Assembly: GCA_963737405.1 (NCBI GenBank)
Contig: CAVTSL010000005.1
Location: 62,001 to 126,000 of the forward strand
From: JACCTU01 sp963737405
Lineage (GTDB): Bacteria; Actinomycetota; Thermoleophilia; Gaiellales; Gaiellaceae
DNA length: 64,000 bases
Direction: 5' to 3'
The notes under the pieces were generated by a model. The model had not been told where the DNA came from and did no database searches. It saw only the letters and a program-made list of their open reading frames with translations. Shown piece by piece: positions 45,929 to 54,842 of this stretch (position 1 is the first letter of the stretch; every line of letters begins with the position of its first letter). Both the position numbers and the translations under genes were made by a program.

Positions 45929-48900
45929 TTGTGGCTCTTGCGCCGCCCCATCGCTTTGATCGCACCGCTCGCGGCGCTCCTCTTCGCACTTCCCGCTGCC
46001 GCCGGGCTCGAGCCCGTCAGGCGGTCGACGAGCGAGAGCGGACCCGCACCGGTCGTCCGCGCCGGCTCGCTCTACGTGCCGCCCGGGCACAACAAGGGCC
46101 GCGTCAGCGTCGTCGTCCGGCTGCACGGCGCGCCGCTCGCCGCCGCCGGAGGCCGCTCGCTCCAGAGCCGGACGCGCACGAAGCTGAACACACGCTCGAC
46201 GGCGTCCGTCGCCTACCTCGCGCGGCTGGCCGCGGAGCAGCGAACCGCCGCCGCCCGGCTGACGAAGGCGATCCCCGAGGCCCGCGTGCTCGAGCGCTAC
46301 CGCGTCGTCCTGAACGGCTTCACCGTGAACCTGCCGGCGCGGAAGCTCCCGAAGCTGATGCGGCTCGGCCTCGCGGCGGAGGTCTACCCCAACGTCCGCT
46401 ACTCGATGGCGACGAACCGCAGCCCCGACGTGATCCGCGCCGCGACCTTCTCGTCGCTCAAGGGCTTCCGCGGGGACGGGATCAAGATCGGCATCGTCGA
46501 CGACGGGATCGACCCGCGCAGCCCGTTCCTGCAGGGCGACGGGTACACGTACCCCGAGAGCTTCCCGCGTGGCGGCAGCACGTGGGTGAACCGCAAGATC
46601 ATCGTCGCGCGCGCATTCCCCGGGCCGAACTCGGGGCGCCAGGGACGCGAGGCGTTCGTGCCGCAGATCTCGTTCCACGGGACGCACGTCGCGGGGATCG
46701 CGGCGGGCAACGCCGGCACCTTCGCACCGGCCGGTCCCGATCACCCGGCAACGGCTGGCCTCTCCGGCGTCGCGCCGCGCGCGTGGCTCGGCAACTACCG
46801 CGTCTTCAACGCGCCGACGCCCGCCGGCTACGTCGCGAACGCCGCCGAGATCATCGAGGCGTTCGAGGCCGCGGTGCAGGACGGGATGGACGTGATCAAC
46901 TTCTCCGGCGGCGGTCCGATGGGCGATCCGTCGACCGATCCGATCCTCGAAGCCGTGTCGAACGTCGCGCGCGCCGGCGTGATCCCGGTCATCTCCGCAG
47001 GGAACGACCGCGACGACTTCGGCTTCGGGACGGTCGGCTCGCCCGGCGTCGCCGAGGAGGCGATCTCCGTCGCCGCGGTCTCGAACTCGCACGTCTACGC
47101 GCCGCCGCTGCACGTGCTGGCCGCGGACGCGCCCGCGTCGCTGCAGACGATCCCGCTCGCAGCGCCGTTCGAGGCGCCCGCGACGACGCAGCGGACGCTG
47201 GTCGACGTGACGACGATCCTCGGGACGAACGGGCGGCCGGTCGATGCGCGCCTCTGCGGGCTCGGGGTCGACCCCAACGACCCGCAGTCCAATCCACTGC
47301 CGGCCGGCTCGCTGACCGGCCTCGTCGTGCTCGCGTCCCGCGGCGTCTGCACGTTCCTCTCGAAGGCGGAGCGCGCTCGGGCGGCGGGAGCCGTGGGGAT
47401 GATCCTCGTCGACAACCGCTTCGGCGAGGCGAACGCGATCCCCATCGAGCTGCCGATCCCGTCCGGGATGATCGCGGACGTCGACGGCGAGGTGCTGCGC
47501 GGCTACCTCGCGCAGAAGGGCGGGCGGACGATCGTCCGCGCCGACCGCGCGCCCGCCGAGATCGTCACCGGTCGGAGCGGCGTGATCACGAGCTTCTCGT
47601 CGGCCGCGCCGACGAACTTCGGGCACGCGCTCAAGCCGGACGTCGCCGCGCCCGGCGGGCAGATCCTCTCGTCGACGCCGCCGGAGTCGGCGGGGGCGGG
47701 CAACCCCTTCGCGGTCTTCGACGGGACGAGCATGGCTGCGCCGCACGTGACGGGCGCTGCCGCGCTGCTCCTCCAGTCGCATCCCGGCTGGACACCCCGG
47801 CAGATGCGCTCCGCGTTCGTCTCGACCGCCGCAGCCGCCTGGGGCGACACCGCGCGCACGCGCGAGGCGCCCGTCGTGCTCGAGGGCGGCGGCCTCGTCG
47901 ACGTCGTCCGCGCCGACGACCCCCTGCTCTTCACCGCGCCCGTCTCGCTCTCGTTCGGCGACCTCGACGTGAACCACGGCGCGGAGTCGCGCGCGCTCGC
48001 TGTGCAGCTGGACGACGCGGGCGGCGGCGCAGGGACCTGGTCGGTCGAGCTCCGGCCGCAGTCCGCCTCGGCGGGCGCGACGATCGAGCCGGACCCGCAG
48101 GCGACGATCGCTCCCGGCGGCGGCGACCGTCTCGCGGTGACCGTTCGCGCCTCTGCGTCGGCGGCTGCCGGCGACAACTACGGCTTCATCGTCCTCCGGC
48201 GCGGCGACGCGACCCGGCGGATCCCGTACTACTTCGCGGTCACGCGGCCCGGCCTCGAGCTCCGTCCCTCCCAGCCGCTGCGCGAGTTCAACGCGGGCGA
48301 CACGCGCGACGGCGTCTCGCACGCGAGCGTGTACCGCTTCCCGACGTGGCCGTTCGGCCCGCCGCCCGACTACCGCAACGGCCCGGCGATGGTGCAGGAC
48401 GGCGCCGAGGATCTCTACACGATCCTCCTCGACGAGCCCGTCGTGAACTTCGGCGCCGCGGTGTGGGTCTCGAGCGAGAACGCGCTGATCGATCCGTGGA
48501 TCCTCGGCTCGGCCGACGAGAACGACGTGCAGGGCCAGGGAGCGACGCCGATCAACATCAACAACTTCACGTTCGGCTACCAGGGCGACGTCGGCGCAGC
48601 CGGCGTGACGTTCGTGCGGCCGAAGCGCTACTGGGTCTCCGTCGACTCCGGACGGAGCATCTTCACCGGGCAGGCGCAGAACGGGGCGTACGTCCTGAAG
48701 TCGTGGATCAACGATGTCTACCCGCCGTTGATGCAGCTGGTCTCGGCGAAGGTGACCGCGGGGCGACCGCTGATCATCGCGCGCGTGATCGACGCGCCGG
48801 CGCCGGGCGCCGACTCGGGGATCGACCCGACCTCGCTCACCATCGGCTACCGACGTGCGCTCGTCGCAGCGACCGCGTACGACCCGCTGAGCGGGTTTGC

Positions 48901-49342
48901 GATCTTCAGCCTCCCGGCGGCCGCGCCCCGTATCCCCGTCGGCCGGACGGCCCTCCAGGTGCTCGCGTCGGACTTCCAGGAGTCGAAGAACGGCTCGACG
49001 CCGGGCGGGAGCATCCTCCCGAACACCACGGTGCGGTCGTTCCGGCTGCGCGCCGTCGCGGGCCCGACCGTCACGTGGCTGACGCCCGACCGCGCCTCCT
49101 GCGTCGACCGGCGCCGGCAGCCCCTGCTCGTCGCGGCCGACTCGAGCAAGCCCATCCGGACGATCACGTTCTTCGACGGCAAGAAGCGTGTCGGCCGCGT
49201 CACCGGCAGCGCCGCCCCGCTCTACTCGTCGACGTGGGTGACGGCGCGCGCGAAGCGCGGCAAGCACACGCTCGCCGCGGTCGTCCGCGACGCGGCCGGC
49301 CGCGAGGCGCGCACGACGCGGAGCGTCCGCGTCTGCCGGTAG
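45929..49342 (+). CDS. Large secreted subtilisin-like serine protease (S8) with PA insert
   Basis: The 1,137-residue protein has a signal peptide (LIAPLAALLFALPAAA) and an I9-like propeptide to about residue 165. The S8 domain has its Asp in IKIGIVDDGID (~190), His in FHGTHVAGIAAGN (~250), the oxyanion Asn in VISAGNDRDD (~356) and Ser in DGTSMAAPHVTGAAALLL (~602). A protease-associated insert lies between His/Asn and Ser (about 420-530). C-terminal Ig-like domains end in a Cys-bracketed module. It is probably an extracellular or wall-bound protease. The TTG at 45929 is used because it directly precedes the signal peptide. Confidence 0.92.
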   Translation: MWLLRRPIALIAPLAALLFALPAAAGLEPVRRSTSESGPAPVVRAGSLYVPPGHNKGRVSVVVRLHGAPLAAAGGRSLQSRTRTKLNTRSTASVAYLARLAAEQRTAAARLTKAIPEARVLERYRVVLNGFTVNLPARKLPKLMRLGLAAEVYPNVRYSMATNRSPDVIRAATFSSLKGFRGDGIKIGIVDDGIDPRSPFLQGDGYTYPESFPRGGSTWVNRKIIVARAFPGPNSGRQGREAFVPQISFHGTHVAGIAAGNAGTFAPAGPDHPATAGLSGVAPRAWLGNYRVFNAPTPAGYVANAAEIIEAFEAAVQDGMDVINFSGGGPMGDPSTDPILEAVSNVARAGVIPVISAGNDRDDFGFGTVGSPGVAEEAISVAAVSNSHVYAPPLHVLAADAPASLQTIPLAAPFEAPATTQRTLVDVTTILGTNGRPVDARLCGLGVDPNDPQSNPLPAGSLTGLVVLASRGVCTFLSKAERARAAGAVGMILVDNRFGEANAIPIELPIPSGMIADVDGEVLRGYLAQKGGRTIVRADRAPAEIVTGRSGVITSFSSAAPTNFGHALKPDVAAPGGQILSSTPPESAGAGNPFAVFDGTSMAAPHVTGAAALLLQSHPGWTPRQMRSAFVSTAAAAWGDTARTREAPVVLEGGGLVDVVRADDPLLFTAPVSLSFGDLDVNHGAESRALAVQLDDAGGGAGTWSVELRPQSASAGATIEPDPQATIAPGGGDRLAVTVRASASAAAGDNYGFIVLRRGDATRRIPYYFAVTRPGLELRPSQPLREFNAGDTRDGVSHASVYRFPTWPFGPPPDYRNGPAMVQDGAEDLYTILLDEPVVNFGAAVWVSSENALIDPWILGSADENDVQGQGATPININNFTFGYQGDVGAAGVTFVRPKRYWVSVDSGRSIFTGQAQNGAYVLKSWINDVYPPLMQLVSAKVTAGRPLIIARVIDAPAPGADSGIDPTSLTIGYRRALVAATAYDPLSGFAIFSLPAAAPRIPVGRTALQVLASDFQESKNGSTPGGSILPNTTVRSFRLRAVAGPTVTWLTPDRASCVDRRRQPLLVAADSSKPIRTITFFDGKKRVGRVTGSAAPLYSSTWVTARAKRGKHTLAAVVRDAAGREARTTRSVRVCR

Positions 49343-50103
49343 CGGTCGTCACCGGCGCGTCGAGCGGCATCGGCGCGGCGTTGGCTCGGCGGCTCGCGCG
49401 TGACGGCTGGCACTGCGTGCTGCTCGCGCGGCGCGAGGACCGCCTGCGCGAGCTCGCCGCGGAGCTCGACGGCGAGTACGAAGTTTGCGACGTCAGCGAC
49501 CGCGAGTCGGTCGAGCGCGTCGCGGCGGCCGTCCTCGAGCGGCATCCGCAGCTGAACCTGCTCGTGAACGGCGCGGGCATCCCCGGCCGGCGCGACTTCC
49601 TCTCGGTCGAGCCCGAGCTCGCGGAGCGGGTCGTGCAGACGAACTACCTCGGCGGGCTCTGGTGTCTGCGCGCGTTCCTGCCCGGGCTCGAGGCCGCCGC
49701 GCCCGAGGCGCACGTCGTGAACGTCGTCTCCGTCGCCGGCACCGTCGCGTTCCCGCCCTCGGGGCCGTACTCCGCGTCGAAGCACGCGCAGCTCGCATTC
49801 TCGCGCGCGACGTCTGCGCAGCTCCGCCGCCGGGGCATCCACGTGCTCACGGTGATGCCCGGCTTCATCGAGACGGAGGGCTTCCCGCAGAGGACCGCGC
49901 TGCAGAGCGCGTTCTTCCGGCGGATGATCAAGACGCCGGAAGAGCTCGCCGACCGCATGGTCCACGCGATCGAGCGCCGCCGGCCCGAGCTGACGTACCC
50001 GCGCTTCTACCGCACGTTCGCCGTCGCGCAGGCGCTCGCGCCCGGACTGCTCGGCCGCTTCGCGTCCCGCTCGCGGAGCGGGTACCGCTCGACGAAGCGC
50101 TAG
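49333..50103 (+). CDS. Short-chain dehydrogenase/reductase
   Basis: The 256-residue protein is a classical SDR. It has VAVVTGASSGIGAALARRLA, LLVNGAGIPG and Ser in NVVSVAGTVAF. Catalytic Tyr and Lys are in YSASKHAQLAF, and MPGFIETEGF follows. The C-terminal tail is long and basic, perhaps membrane-associated (ALAPGLLGRFASRSRSG). No ATG, GTG or TTG precedes the fold; a CTG at 49333 with GGAGC eight bases upstream gives the natural start MPVAVVTG if CTG is used. It overlaps the subtilase stop by ten bases. Substrate unknown. Confidence 0.85.
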   Translation: MPVAVVTGASSGIGAALARRLARDGWHCVLLARREDRLRELAAELDGEYEVCDVSDRESVERVAAAVLERHPQLNLLVNGAGIPGRRDFLSVEPELAERVVQTNYLGGLWCLRAFLPGLEAAAPEAHVVNVVSVAGTVAFPPSGPYSASKHAQLAFSRATSAQLRRRGIHVLTVMPGFIETEGFPQRTALQSAFFRRMIKTPEELADRMVHAIERRRPELTYPRFYRTFAVAQALAPGLLGRFASRSRSGYRSTKR

Positions 50104-50123
50104 GAGGGCTTGGTGGAACGGGC

Positions 50124-50237
50124 CTCGTTGCCGGGGTGCGATGGGTGGTGCGAGGCAAGGACGCAGGGAGCGTTCGTATCCACTGGATACGGGCGCGACT
50201 GAGGACGCCGCATCGCGCCGCCCAGCGCGGCCCGGCG
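50124..50237. repeat. Dispersed 114-bp repeat, copy B
   Basis: Copy B is 97% identical to 24953-25066 and lies in the same orientation. It occupies the spacer between the SDR (ends 50103) and the convergent methyltransferase (ends 50266). Only three bases differ, at the GCGCGC/GCGTTC position and in the centre of the TATCC-ACT-GGATA motif. Confidence 0.9.
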
Positions 50238-50265
50238 ACACAGCGCCCGTTTCGCCGAGCCCTCC

Positions 50266-50983
50266 TCAAGGGCGCCGGACCAGGTACCAACCGGTCTCGA
50301 CCTTGTACGGGTCGGCCGGGCGCAAGCGAGCGGGCACGCTCACGCGCGTCGCCTTCGCAGCCCGAGAGGTCGAGGTACGGGTCGAGCTCACGCGCGTGCG
50401 CATCGACGCGCGAGCGCAGGAGGACGAGGCCGTTCGCCTCGAAGAACGCGCGCAGGTCGCCGTCGGAGAGCAGTCGCGTGTGCGACGGATCGCGCTCGCG
50501 CTCGAAGCGGTCGAGCTCGATCGCCGCGAGCGGGTCGAACGGTGCGAGCTGGTCGATCACGAGGATGTGTCCACCCGGGCGTGTCACACGCGTCATCTCC
50601 GCGAGCACGAGCTCGGGCCGCGGGACGTGGTGCAGGACCGCGCGCTCGCAAACGAGGTCGAAGGAGCCGCGATCGAACGCCAGCTTCGCGATGTCCCCTT
50701 CGACGAGCTCGACGTTCGCGTACCGGTCCGCCGCGTACGCGCGTCCGCGCTCGAGCAGCTCGGGGACGAGGTCGACGCCGACCACTTCGCGAACGTGGCC
50801 GGCCAGCGCGAACGCGAGCGGGCCCGTTCCCGTACCGACGTCGAGCGCGCGCTCGTCGCCCTGCGGCTGGACGAACTCGACGACGCGCGCCTCGAGCGCG
50901 GGCAGCCGGCGGAGCGACGCCTCGGCGACGCGGTCGGCGTTCCCGGAGAACCGTGCGCGCACGGCGTCGTCGTGGCTGCTCAC
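50266..50983 (-). pseudogene. SAM-dependent class I methyltransferase, one extra base near the 3' end
   Basis: The product (about 238 residues after reframing) has the SAM-binding motif ALDVGTGTGPLAFALA, the acidic VVGVDLVPELLERGR, GDIAKLAF and ERAVLHHVPRPELVLAEMTRVTRPGG, as in the UbiE/Methyltransf_11 group. Near 50315 one base must be removed to read DPYKVETGWYLVRRP and the natural TGA at 50266; 718 bp equals 3n+1. GTG start at 50983 overlaps the alr stop (GTGA). It follows alr in an operon; the substrate is unknown. As given, the frame reads out of phase past the end. Confidence 0.8.
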
Positions 50984-52000
50984 GAGTCGATCACCACCCG
51001 TCTCGCGCGCCGCGGGTCGGCGTTGATGCCCACGGACGAGCTCGTAGTTGATCGTCCCGGCGACGCGCGCGTGGTCCTCGAGCGTGACGCCGCGGCCGAC
51101 GAGGACGACAGGCGTCCCGAGCGGCACCTCGTCGCCGAGCTCCACCGCGAACGAGTCCATCGAGACGGTGCCGATCACCGTTCTCGGCTCGCCTTCGACG
51201 CGCACCGTGGTGCCCGTCAGGTCGCGGCGAAAGCCGTCGGCGTAGCCCACGGGCACGATCCCGATCCACGTCGGCGCCTCGGCGACGAACCGCCGTCCGT
51301 AGCCCGTGCTCTCGCCGGGCTCGAGCCGCTTCACCAGAGCGACGTGACTGTGCCACTGCAGCGCCGGTTCGAGTCCGTCCACAGCAGCATCCTCGCCGAA
51401 CGGGGACATGCCGTACAGCGCGACCCCGCACCGGGCGGCGTCGAAGCGCGACTCCGGCACGCGAAGCGCGGCCGCGCTGTTCGCGACGTGGCGGGTGAGG
51501 TGCGCATACGAGTCGGTCGCCGCCCGGAAGCGCTCGATCTGCCTCCGTGCGAACTCGACGTCGCTGTCGGCGGTCGCCAGGTGCGTCATCAGCCCGACCA
51601 CCTCGACCGGCGGCTCCGGGAGCTCCGAGAGCCCATAGCGGCCCATGCCGGTGTCGAGCTTCAGGTGCACCCGGACGCCCTCGGGGATCTCCGCGGACGA
51701 CAGGACGAGCTCGAGCGCTGCGTCCCGTGCCACGGCGACGTCGCGCCCCTCGGCCGGGCCGAGGACGAGGACCCGCTGGGACGGGAACTCGCGTCGCAGC
51801 TCGACGCCCTCCGCGACCGTGCCGACGCAGAGCGCGGTCGCCCCTGCACCGAGCGCGGCCGCGGCCGCGTCGACGGCCCCGTGGCCGTAGCCGTCGGCCT
51901 TGACGACGGCCCAGAGCTCGCTGCCGTCGAGCGCCCGGAGGAGCGTCCGGACGTTCCGGCGCACCGCGCCGAGGTCGATCGTGAGCTCAGACCGATGCAT
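50980..52000 (-). pseudogene. alr: Alanine racemase, one extra base near the 3' end
   Basis: The enzyme (about 339 residues) makes D-alanine for peptidoglycan. The PLP-binding Lys is in WAVVKADGYGHG (residue ~34), the catalytic Tyr in TGYGRRF (~240), and the cofactor Arg/Tyr regions and VSMDSFAVEL are present. Near 51033 one base must be removed to read GINADPRRARRVVIDS and reach the natural TGA; 1,021 bp equals 3n+1. Without this the frame runs on into the methyltransferase and gives a false fusion. The start overlaps the upstream hydrate-repair gene by 14 bp. Essential in most bacteria, so an assembly error is likely. Confidence 0.9.
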
Positions 52001-53312
52001 CGAGCGTCCTCGGGAGCTCGGCGATCACGTCGCTCGCCACCAGGCCCGCCTGGTGCGGCGCGGAGGCAGCGGCGGTCTGCTGCGCGACGGCGGCCGCGAC
52101 GGCCGCGAAGCGCGCGTCGAGGCCCTTCGAGAGGAACGCGCCGAGGATTCCGGTCAGCACGTCGCCGGTGCCGGCGGTCGCGAGCGACGGCGGCCCGGGC
52201 GCGGCCACGAGGACGCCGGCGCCGGGCGCACCGACGAGCGTGTCCGCCCCCTTCAGCAGGACGACGCAGCCGAACCGCTCCACCGCTCGCTTCAGCGCGG
52301 CGAGCCGGTGTGCCGCGACCCAGCTCGACGGCTCCCCGAGGAGGCGACCCAGCTCCCCTTCGTGCGGGGTCAGCACCGTCGGAGCCGAGCGCTCGACCGG
52401 CTCGAGGCCGCGCAGCCCGTCCGCGTCGACGACGGCGGGGAGGTCGACCTGCGCCAGCAGTCGCCGCACGAGCTCCTCGTGTCCGGCGCCGAGCCCCGGG
52501 CCGATCGCGAGCGCGCGCGCCCGCTCCGCCGCGTCGAACACGTCGTCGAGACGTCTCTTCACCGCCTCGAGCAGCCGCGTCTCGAGGACCGGGAGCGACT
52601 CGTCGGGCGCGGCCACGGCCACGTAGCCGGCGTCCGCGCGAAACGCCGCCTCGGCGGCCAGGCACGCGGCGCCCGTGTACCCCGGCGCACCGCCGACGAC
52701 GAGCACCGAGCCGGCCGTGTACTTGTTGTCGCCTTCCCTGCGGCGCGGCACGAGGCGCAGCACGTCGCGTGTCGCAAGTCGATGCTCCGTCTCGCCGGGC
52801 TCGAGGCCGATGTCCGCGATCGTCACGGTGCCGGCCCGGAACCGGCCGGGTGCGACGACGAGCCCGACCTTCTTCCCGTGGAACGTGACGGTGTGCGCGG
52901 CGCGCACCGCTTCGCCCGAGATCTCCCCCGTCGACGCGTCGACGCCCGAGGGGACGTCGACGGACACGATCGGCACGCGCGTGGCGTTCATCCGTTCGAT
53001 GAGCGCGGCCGCCTCGGGGCGGGGCTCGCCGTGGAAGCCGGTCCCGAAGAGCGCGTCGAGCACGAGGTCCGCGCCCGCGGGATCCTCCGACTCCTCGGCG
53101 TCGCGGCCGGCCTCCCGCAGGAAGCGGAGCGCGATCCGTCCGTCACCGCCGTTCGCTCCCTTGCCGCAGACGCCGACGATCCGGCGCGCGTCGGGGAACC
53201 GCGCAAGCACCGTCTCGGCGACCGCACGACCCGCTCGCTCCATCAACACCTCGACGTCGTGCCCCGCCTCGGCCGCCCGCATCTCGTCCGCCGTGTAGAG
53301 CGGCTCGAACAT
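51987..53312 (-). CDS. nnr: Bifunctional NAD(P)H-hydrate epimerase / ADP-dependent dehydratase
   Basis: The 441-residue protein joins the YjeF N-terminal epimerase (residues 1-200, with CGKGANGGDGRIALRFL and VSVDVPSGVDASTGEI) to the C-terminal ribokinase-like dehydratase (about 205-441, with SVLVVGGAPGYTGAACLAAEAAFRAGAGY-type start, PTVLTPHEGELGRLLG and PSLATAGTGDVLTGILGAFL carrying the catalytic Asp). It repairs hydrated NADH and NADPH. The ATG at 53312 adjoins the acpS stop. Order acpS-nnr-alr is common in Actinobacteria. Confidence 0.94.
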   Translation of the reverse strand: MFEPLYTADEMRAAEAGHDVEVLMERAGRAVAETVLARFPDARRIVGVCGKGANGGDGRIALRFLREAGRDAEESEDPAGADLVLDALFGTGFHGEPRPEAAALIERMNATRVPIVSVDVPSGVDASTGEISGEAVRAAHTVTFHGKKVGLVVAPGRFRAGTVTIADIGLEPGETEHRLATRDVLRLVPRRREGDNKYTAGSVLVVGGAPGYTGAACLAAEAAFRADAGYVAVAAPDESLPVLETRLLEAVKRRLDDVFDAAERARALAIGPGLGAGHEELVRRLLAQVDLPAVVDADGLRGLEPVERSAPTVLTPHEGELGRLLGEPSSWVAAHRLAALKRAVERFGCVVLLKGADTLVGAPGAGVLVAAPGPPSLATAGTGDVLTGILGAFLSKGLDARFAAVAAAVAQQTAAASAPHQAGLVASDVIAELPRTLDASV

Positions 53313-53666
53313 CTACGTGACGATGCAGATCGCTGCGGCCAGCTCGCGCGAGTGCGTCATCGAGAGGTCGATCTCGCCGCTCCCGAGCCGCTCCCACGCC
53401 GCGCGCGTGCGGCCCGAGAGCGAGACGCCGGGCTTCGGACGCCCGACGATCTCGATCTCCTTCCACGTGAACCGGACGCCGACGCCGAGCGCCTTCCCGA
53501 CCGCCTCCTTGCCCGCGAAGCGCCCCGCGTAGCTCTCCGCCGGGTTCGGCCGAGAGTCGCAGTACACGATCTCGGCCTCCGTGAAGCAGCGCTCGCGGAA
53601 GGCCGGGTACCGCTCGAGCGCCCGCCGGACCCGCGCGATCTCGATCAGGTCGACGCCGACCTTCAC
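53313..53666 (-). CDS. acpS: Holo-[acyl-carrier-protein] synthase
   Basis: The 117-residue protein has the AcpS signatures VGVDLIEIARVRRALER (metal Asp near residue 5), AGRFAGKEAVGKALGVG (Glu and Lys) and SMTHSRELAAAICIV. It moves 4'-phosphopantetheine from CoA to ACP. The GTG at 53666 overlaps the stop of the HAD gene by four bases. It adjoins nnr directly at its 3' end. It is one unit of the leftward run HAD-acpS-nnr-alr-methyltransferase. Confidence 0.95.
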   Translation of the reverse strand: MKVGVDLIEIARVRRALERYPAFRERCFTEAEIVYCDSRPNPAESYAGRFAGKEAVGKALGVGVRFTWKEIEIVGRPKPGVSLSGRTRAAWERLGSGEIDLSMTHSRELAAAICIVT

Positions 53667-54439
53667 GACGTGCGGTCGAGCCAGTCCGGCAGGTCGGCCA
53701 CGGACGAGAGGATCGCGTCGGGCATGATCCCCGACCGTTCCACCGCGTCGGGCCTGAACTTGCCGGTGCGAACGAGCGCGGTCCGCATCCCGTGCAGCTG
53801 CGCGCCGCGGATGTCGGCCTCGATGTCGTCGCCGATCATCCACGTCCGCTCGGGATCGCCGTCGACCGCCTCGAGCGCGGCCAGGAAGTACGTCGGGCTC
53901 GGCTTCCCGAGCACGGTCGCCTCCACCCCGGCCGCGTACTCGAGCCCGGCGACGAACGCACCGGAGTCGAGCAGCGGGCCGCGCGAGGTCTGCCACCACG
54001 CGTTCTTGTGCAGGCAGTAGAGCTCGGCGCCCGCGTCGAGCTCCGCGAACGCGCGCGCGAGGTTCATGTACGAGAAGACCGTGTTCGTCTCCGGCGTCTC
54101 GTCCGCGCCGCCGATGAGCACGACCTCGGCGGACTCTCCGACGAGCTGGACCCCCTCGAGGTCTTCGATGATCGCCGGCATCGTGAGCGCGAGCACGCGC
54201 TTGCCCGCGAGGGCCTTGGCGGCGGCCCGCGGCGTCGTCTGGAGCTCCTCGGCCTCGAGCTCGATGCCCATCGCTCGCAGCTCCTCCGTGAGGGCCGTGC
54301 GCGACTGGGTCGTGTTGTTCGTGACGAAGCGCAGGCGATGCCCGTCCTCGCGCAGCCGGCGGACGGCGGACGCCGCGCCCGGGATCGGGCGACCCGACAC
54401 GTGGAGCACCCCGTCGACGTCGAGGAGAATGGCGGCCAT
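53663..54439 (-). CDS. HAD-IIA family sugar phosphatase
   Basis: The 258-residue protein has the HAD motif I in ILLDVDGVLHVSG (nucleophile and acid Asp at residues 7 and 9), motif II in FVTNNTTQSR, motif III Lys in TVLGKPSPTYFLAAL and motif IV in TWMIGDDIEADIRGA. The large IIA cap resembles NagD/PGP-type phosphatases acting on small sugar phosphates. Its ATG (54437-54439) shares two bases with the ATG of arfB on the other strand, so the promoter must lie inside arfB or be shared. It is the first gene of the acpS-alr run. Confidence 0.88.
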   Translation of the reverse strand: MAAILLDVDGVLHVSGRPIPGAASAVRRLREDGHRLRFVTNNTTQSRTALTEELRAMGIELEAEELQTTPRAAAKALAGKRVLALTMPAIIEDLEGVQLVGESAEVVLIGGADETPETNTVFSYMNLARAFAELDAGAELYCLHKNAWWQTSRGPLLDSGAFVAGLEYAAGVEATVLGKPSPTYFLAALEAVDGDPERTWMIGDDIEADIRGAQLHGMRTALVRTGKFRPDAVERSGIMPDAILSSVADLPDWLDRTS

Positions 54440-54842
54440 GGACGGCGAGTCTATTCGGGTCACGCGGAGCGTCCTCCTCCCGCTCTCCGAAATCGACCTC
54501 CGCTTCTCCCGCTCGAGCGGCCCCGGCGGGCAGCACGCGAACCGCTCGGAGACGCGCGTCGACGCGCGGTTCGACGTCGAGGCGTCGCAGGCGCTCACCC
54601 CCGCGCAGAAGCGCCGCGTCGTCGCGCGGACCGGCCCGACGATCCGGGCGGTCGCGCAGGACGAGCGAAGCCAGTGGCGGAACCGGGAACGTGCCGTGGA
54701 GCGTGTCGCCGAGCAGCTGCGCGAGGCGCTCCGGGTCGAGCGGCGCCGCAGGCCGACGAAGCCGACCGCCGCGTCGCGCGAGCGGCGCCTCGAGGACAAG
54801 CGCCGGCGCTCGCAGACGAAGCGGCTGCGGAAGGATCCCTAG
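54438..54842 (+). CDS. arfB: Peptidyl-tRNA hydrolase ArfB, ribosome rescue factor
   Basis: The 134-residue protein has the release-factor GGQ motif in RFSRSSGPGGQHANRSETRVD (residues about 23-42) and a long basic C-terminal tail (RRPTKPTAASRERRLEDKRRR) that enters the mRNA channel in ArfB/YaeJ. It frees ribosomes stalled without a stop codon. The ATG at 54438 interlocks with the ATG of the divergent HAD gene; GGAG lies upstream inside that gene. Its stop overlaps that of the convergent FAD reductase by four bases. Confidence 0.92.
   Translation: MDGESIRVTRSVLLPLSEIDLRFSRSSGPGGQHANRSETRVDARFDVEASQALTPAQKRRVVARTGPTIRAVAQDERSQWRNRERAVERVAEQLREALRVERRRRPTKPTAASRERRLEDKRRRSQTKRLRKDP

Noticed and set aside
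45122..50103. Very long open frames on both strands over the subtilase (1,381 aa minus, 1,390 aa plus).
   Set aside because: They are composition-driven shadows of the subtilase. Only their ends hold real genes (fabI and the SDR), and their middle parts are Arg/Pro-rich without domains.
49928..52000. Apparent alanine racemase-methyltransferase fusion.
   Set aside because: The natural ends of both proteins appear when one base is removed in each; the GTGA junction at 50980-50983 marks two genes.
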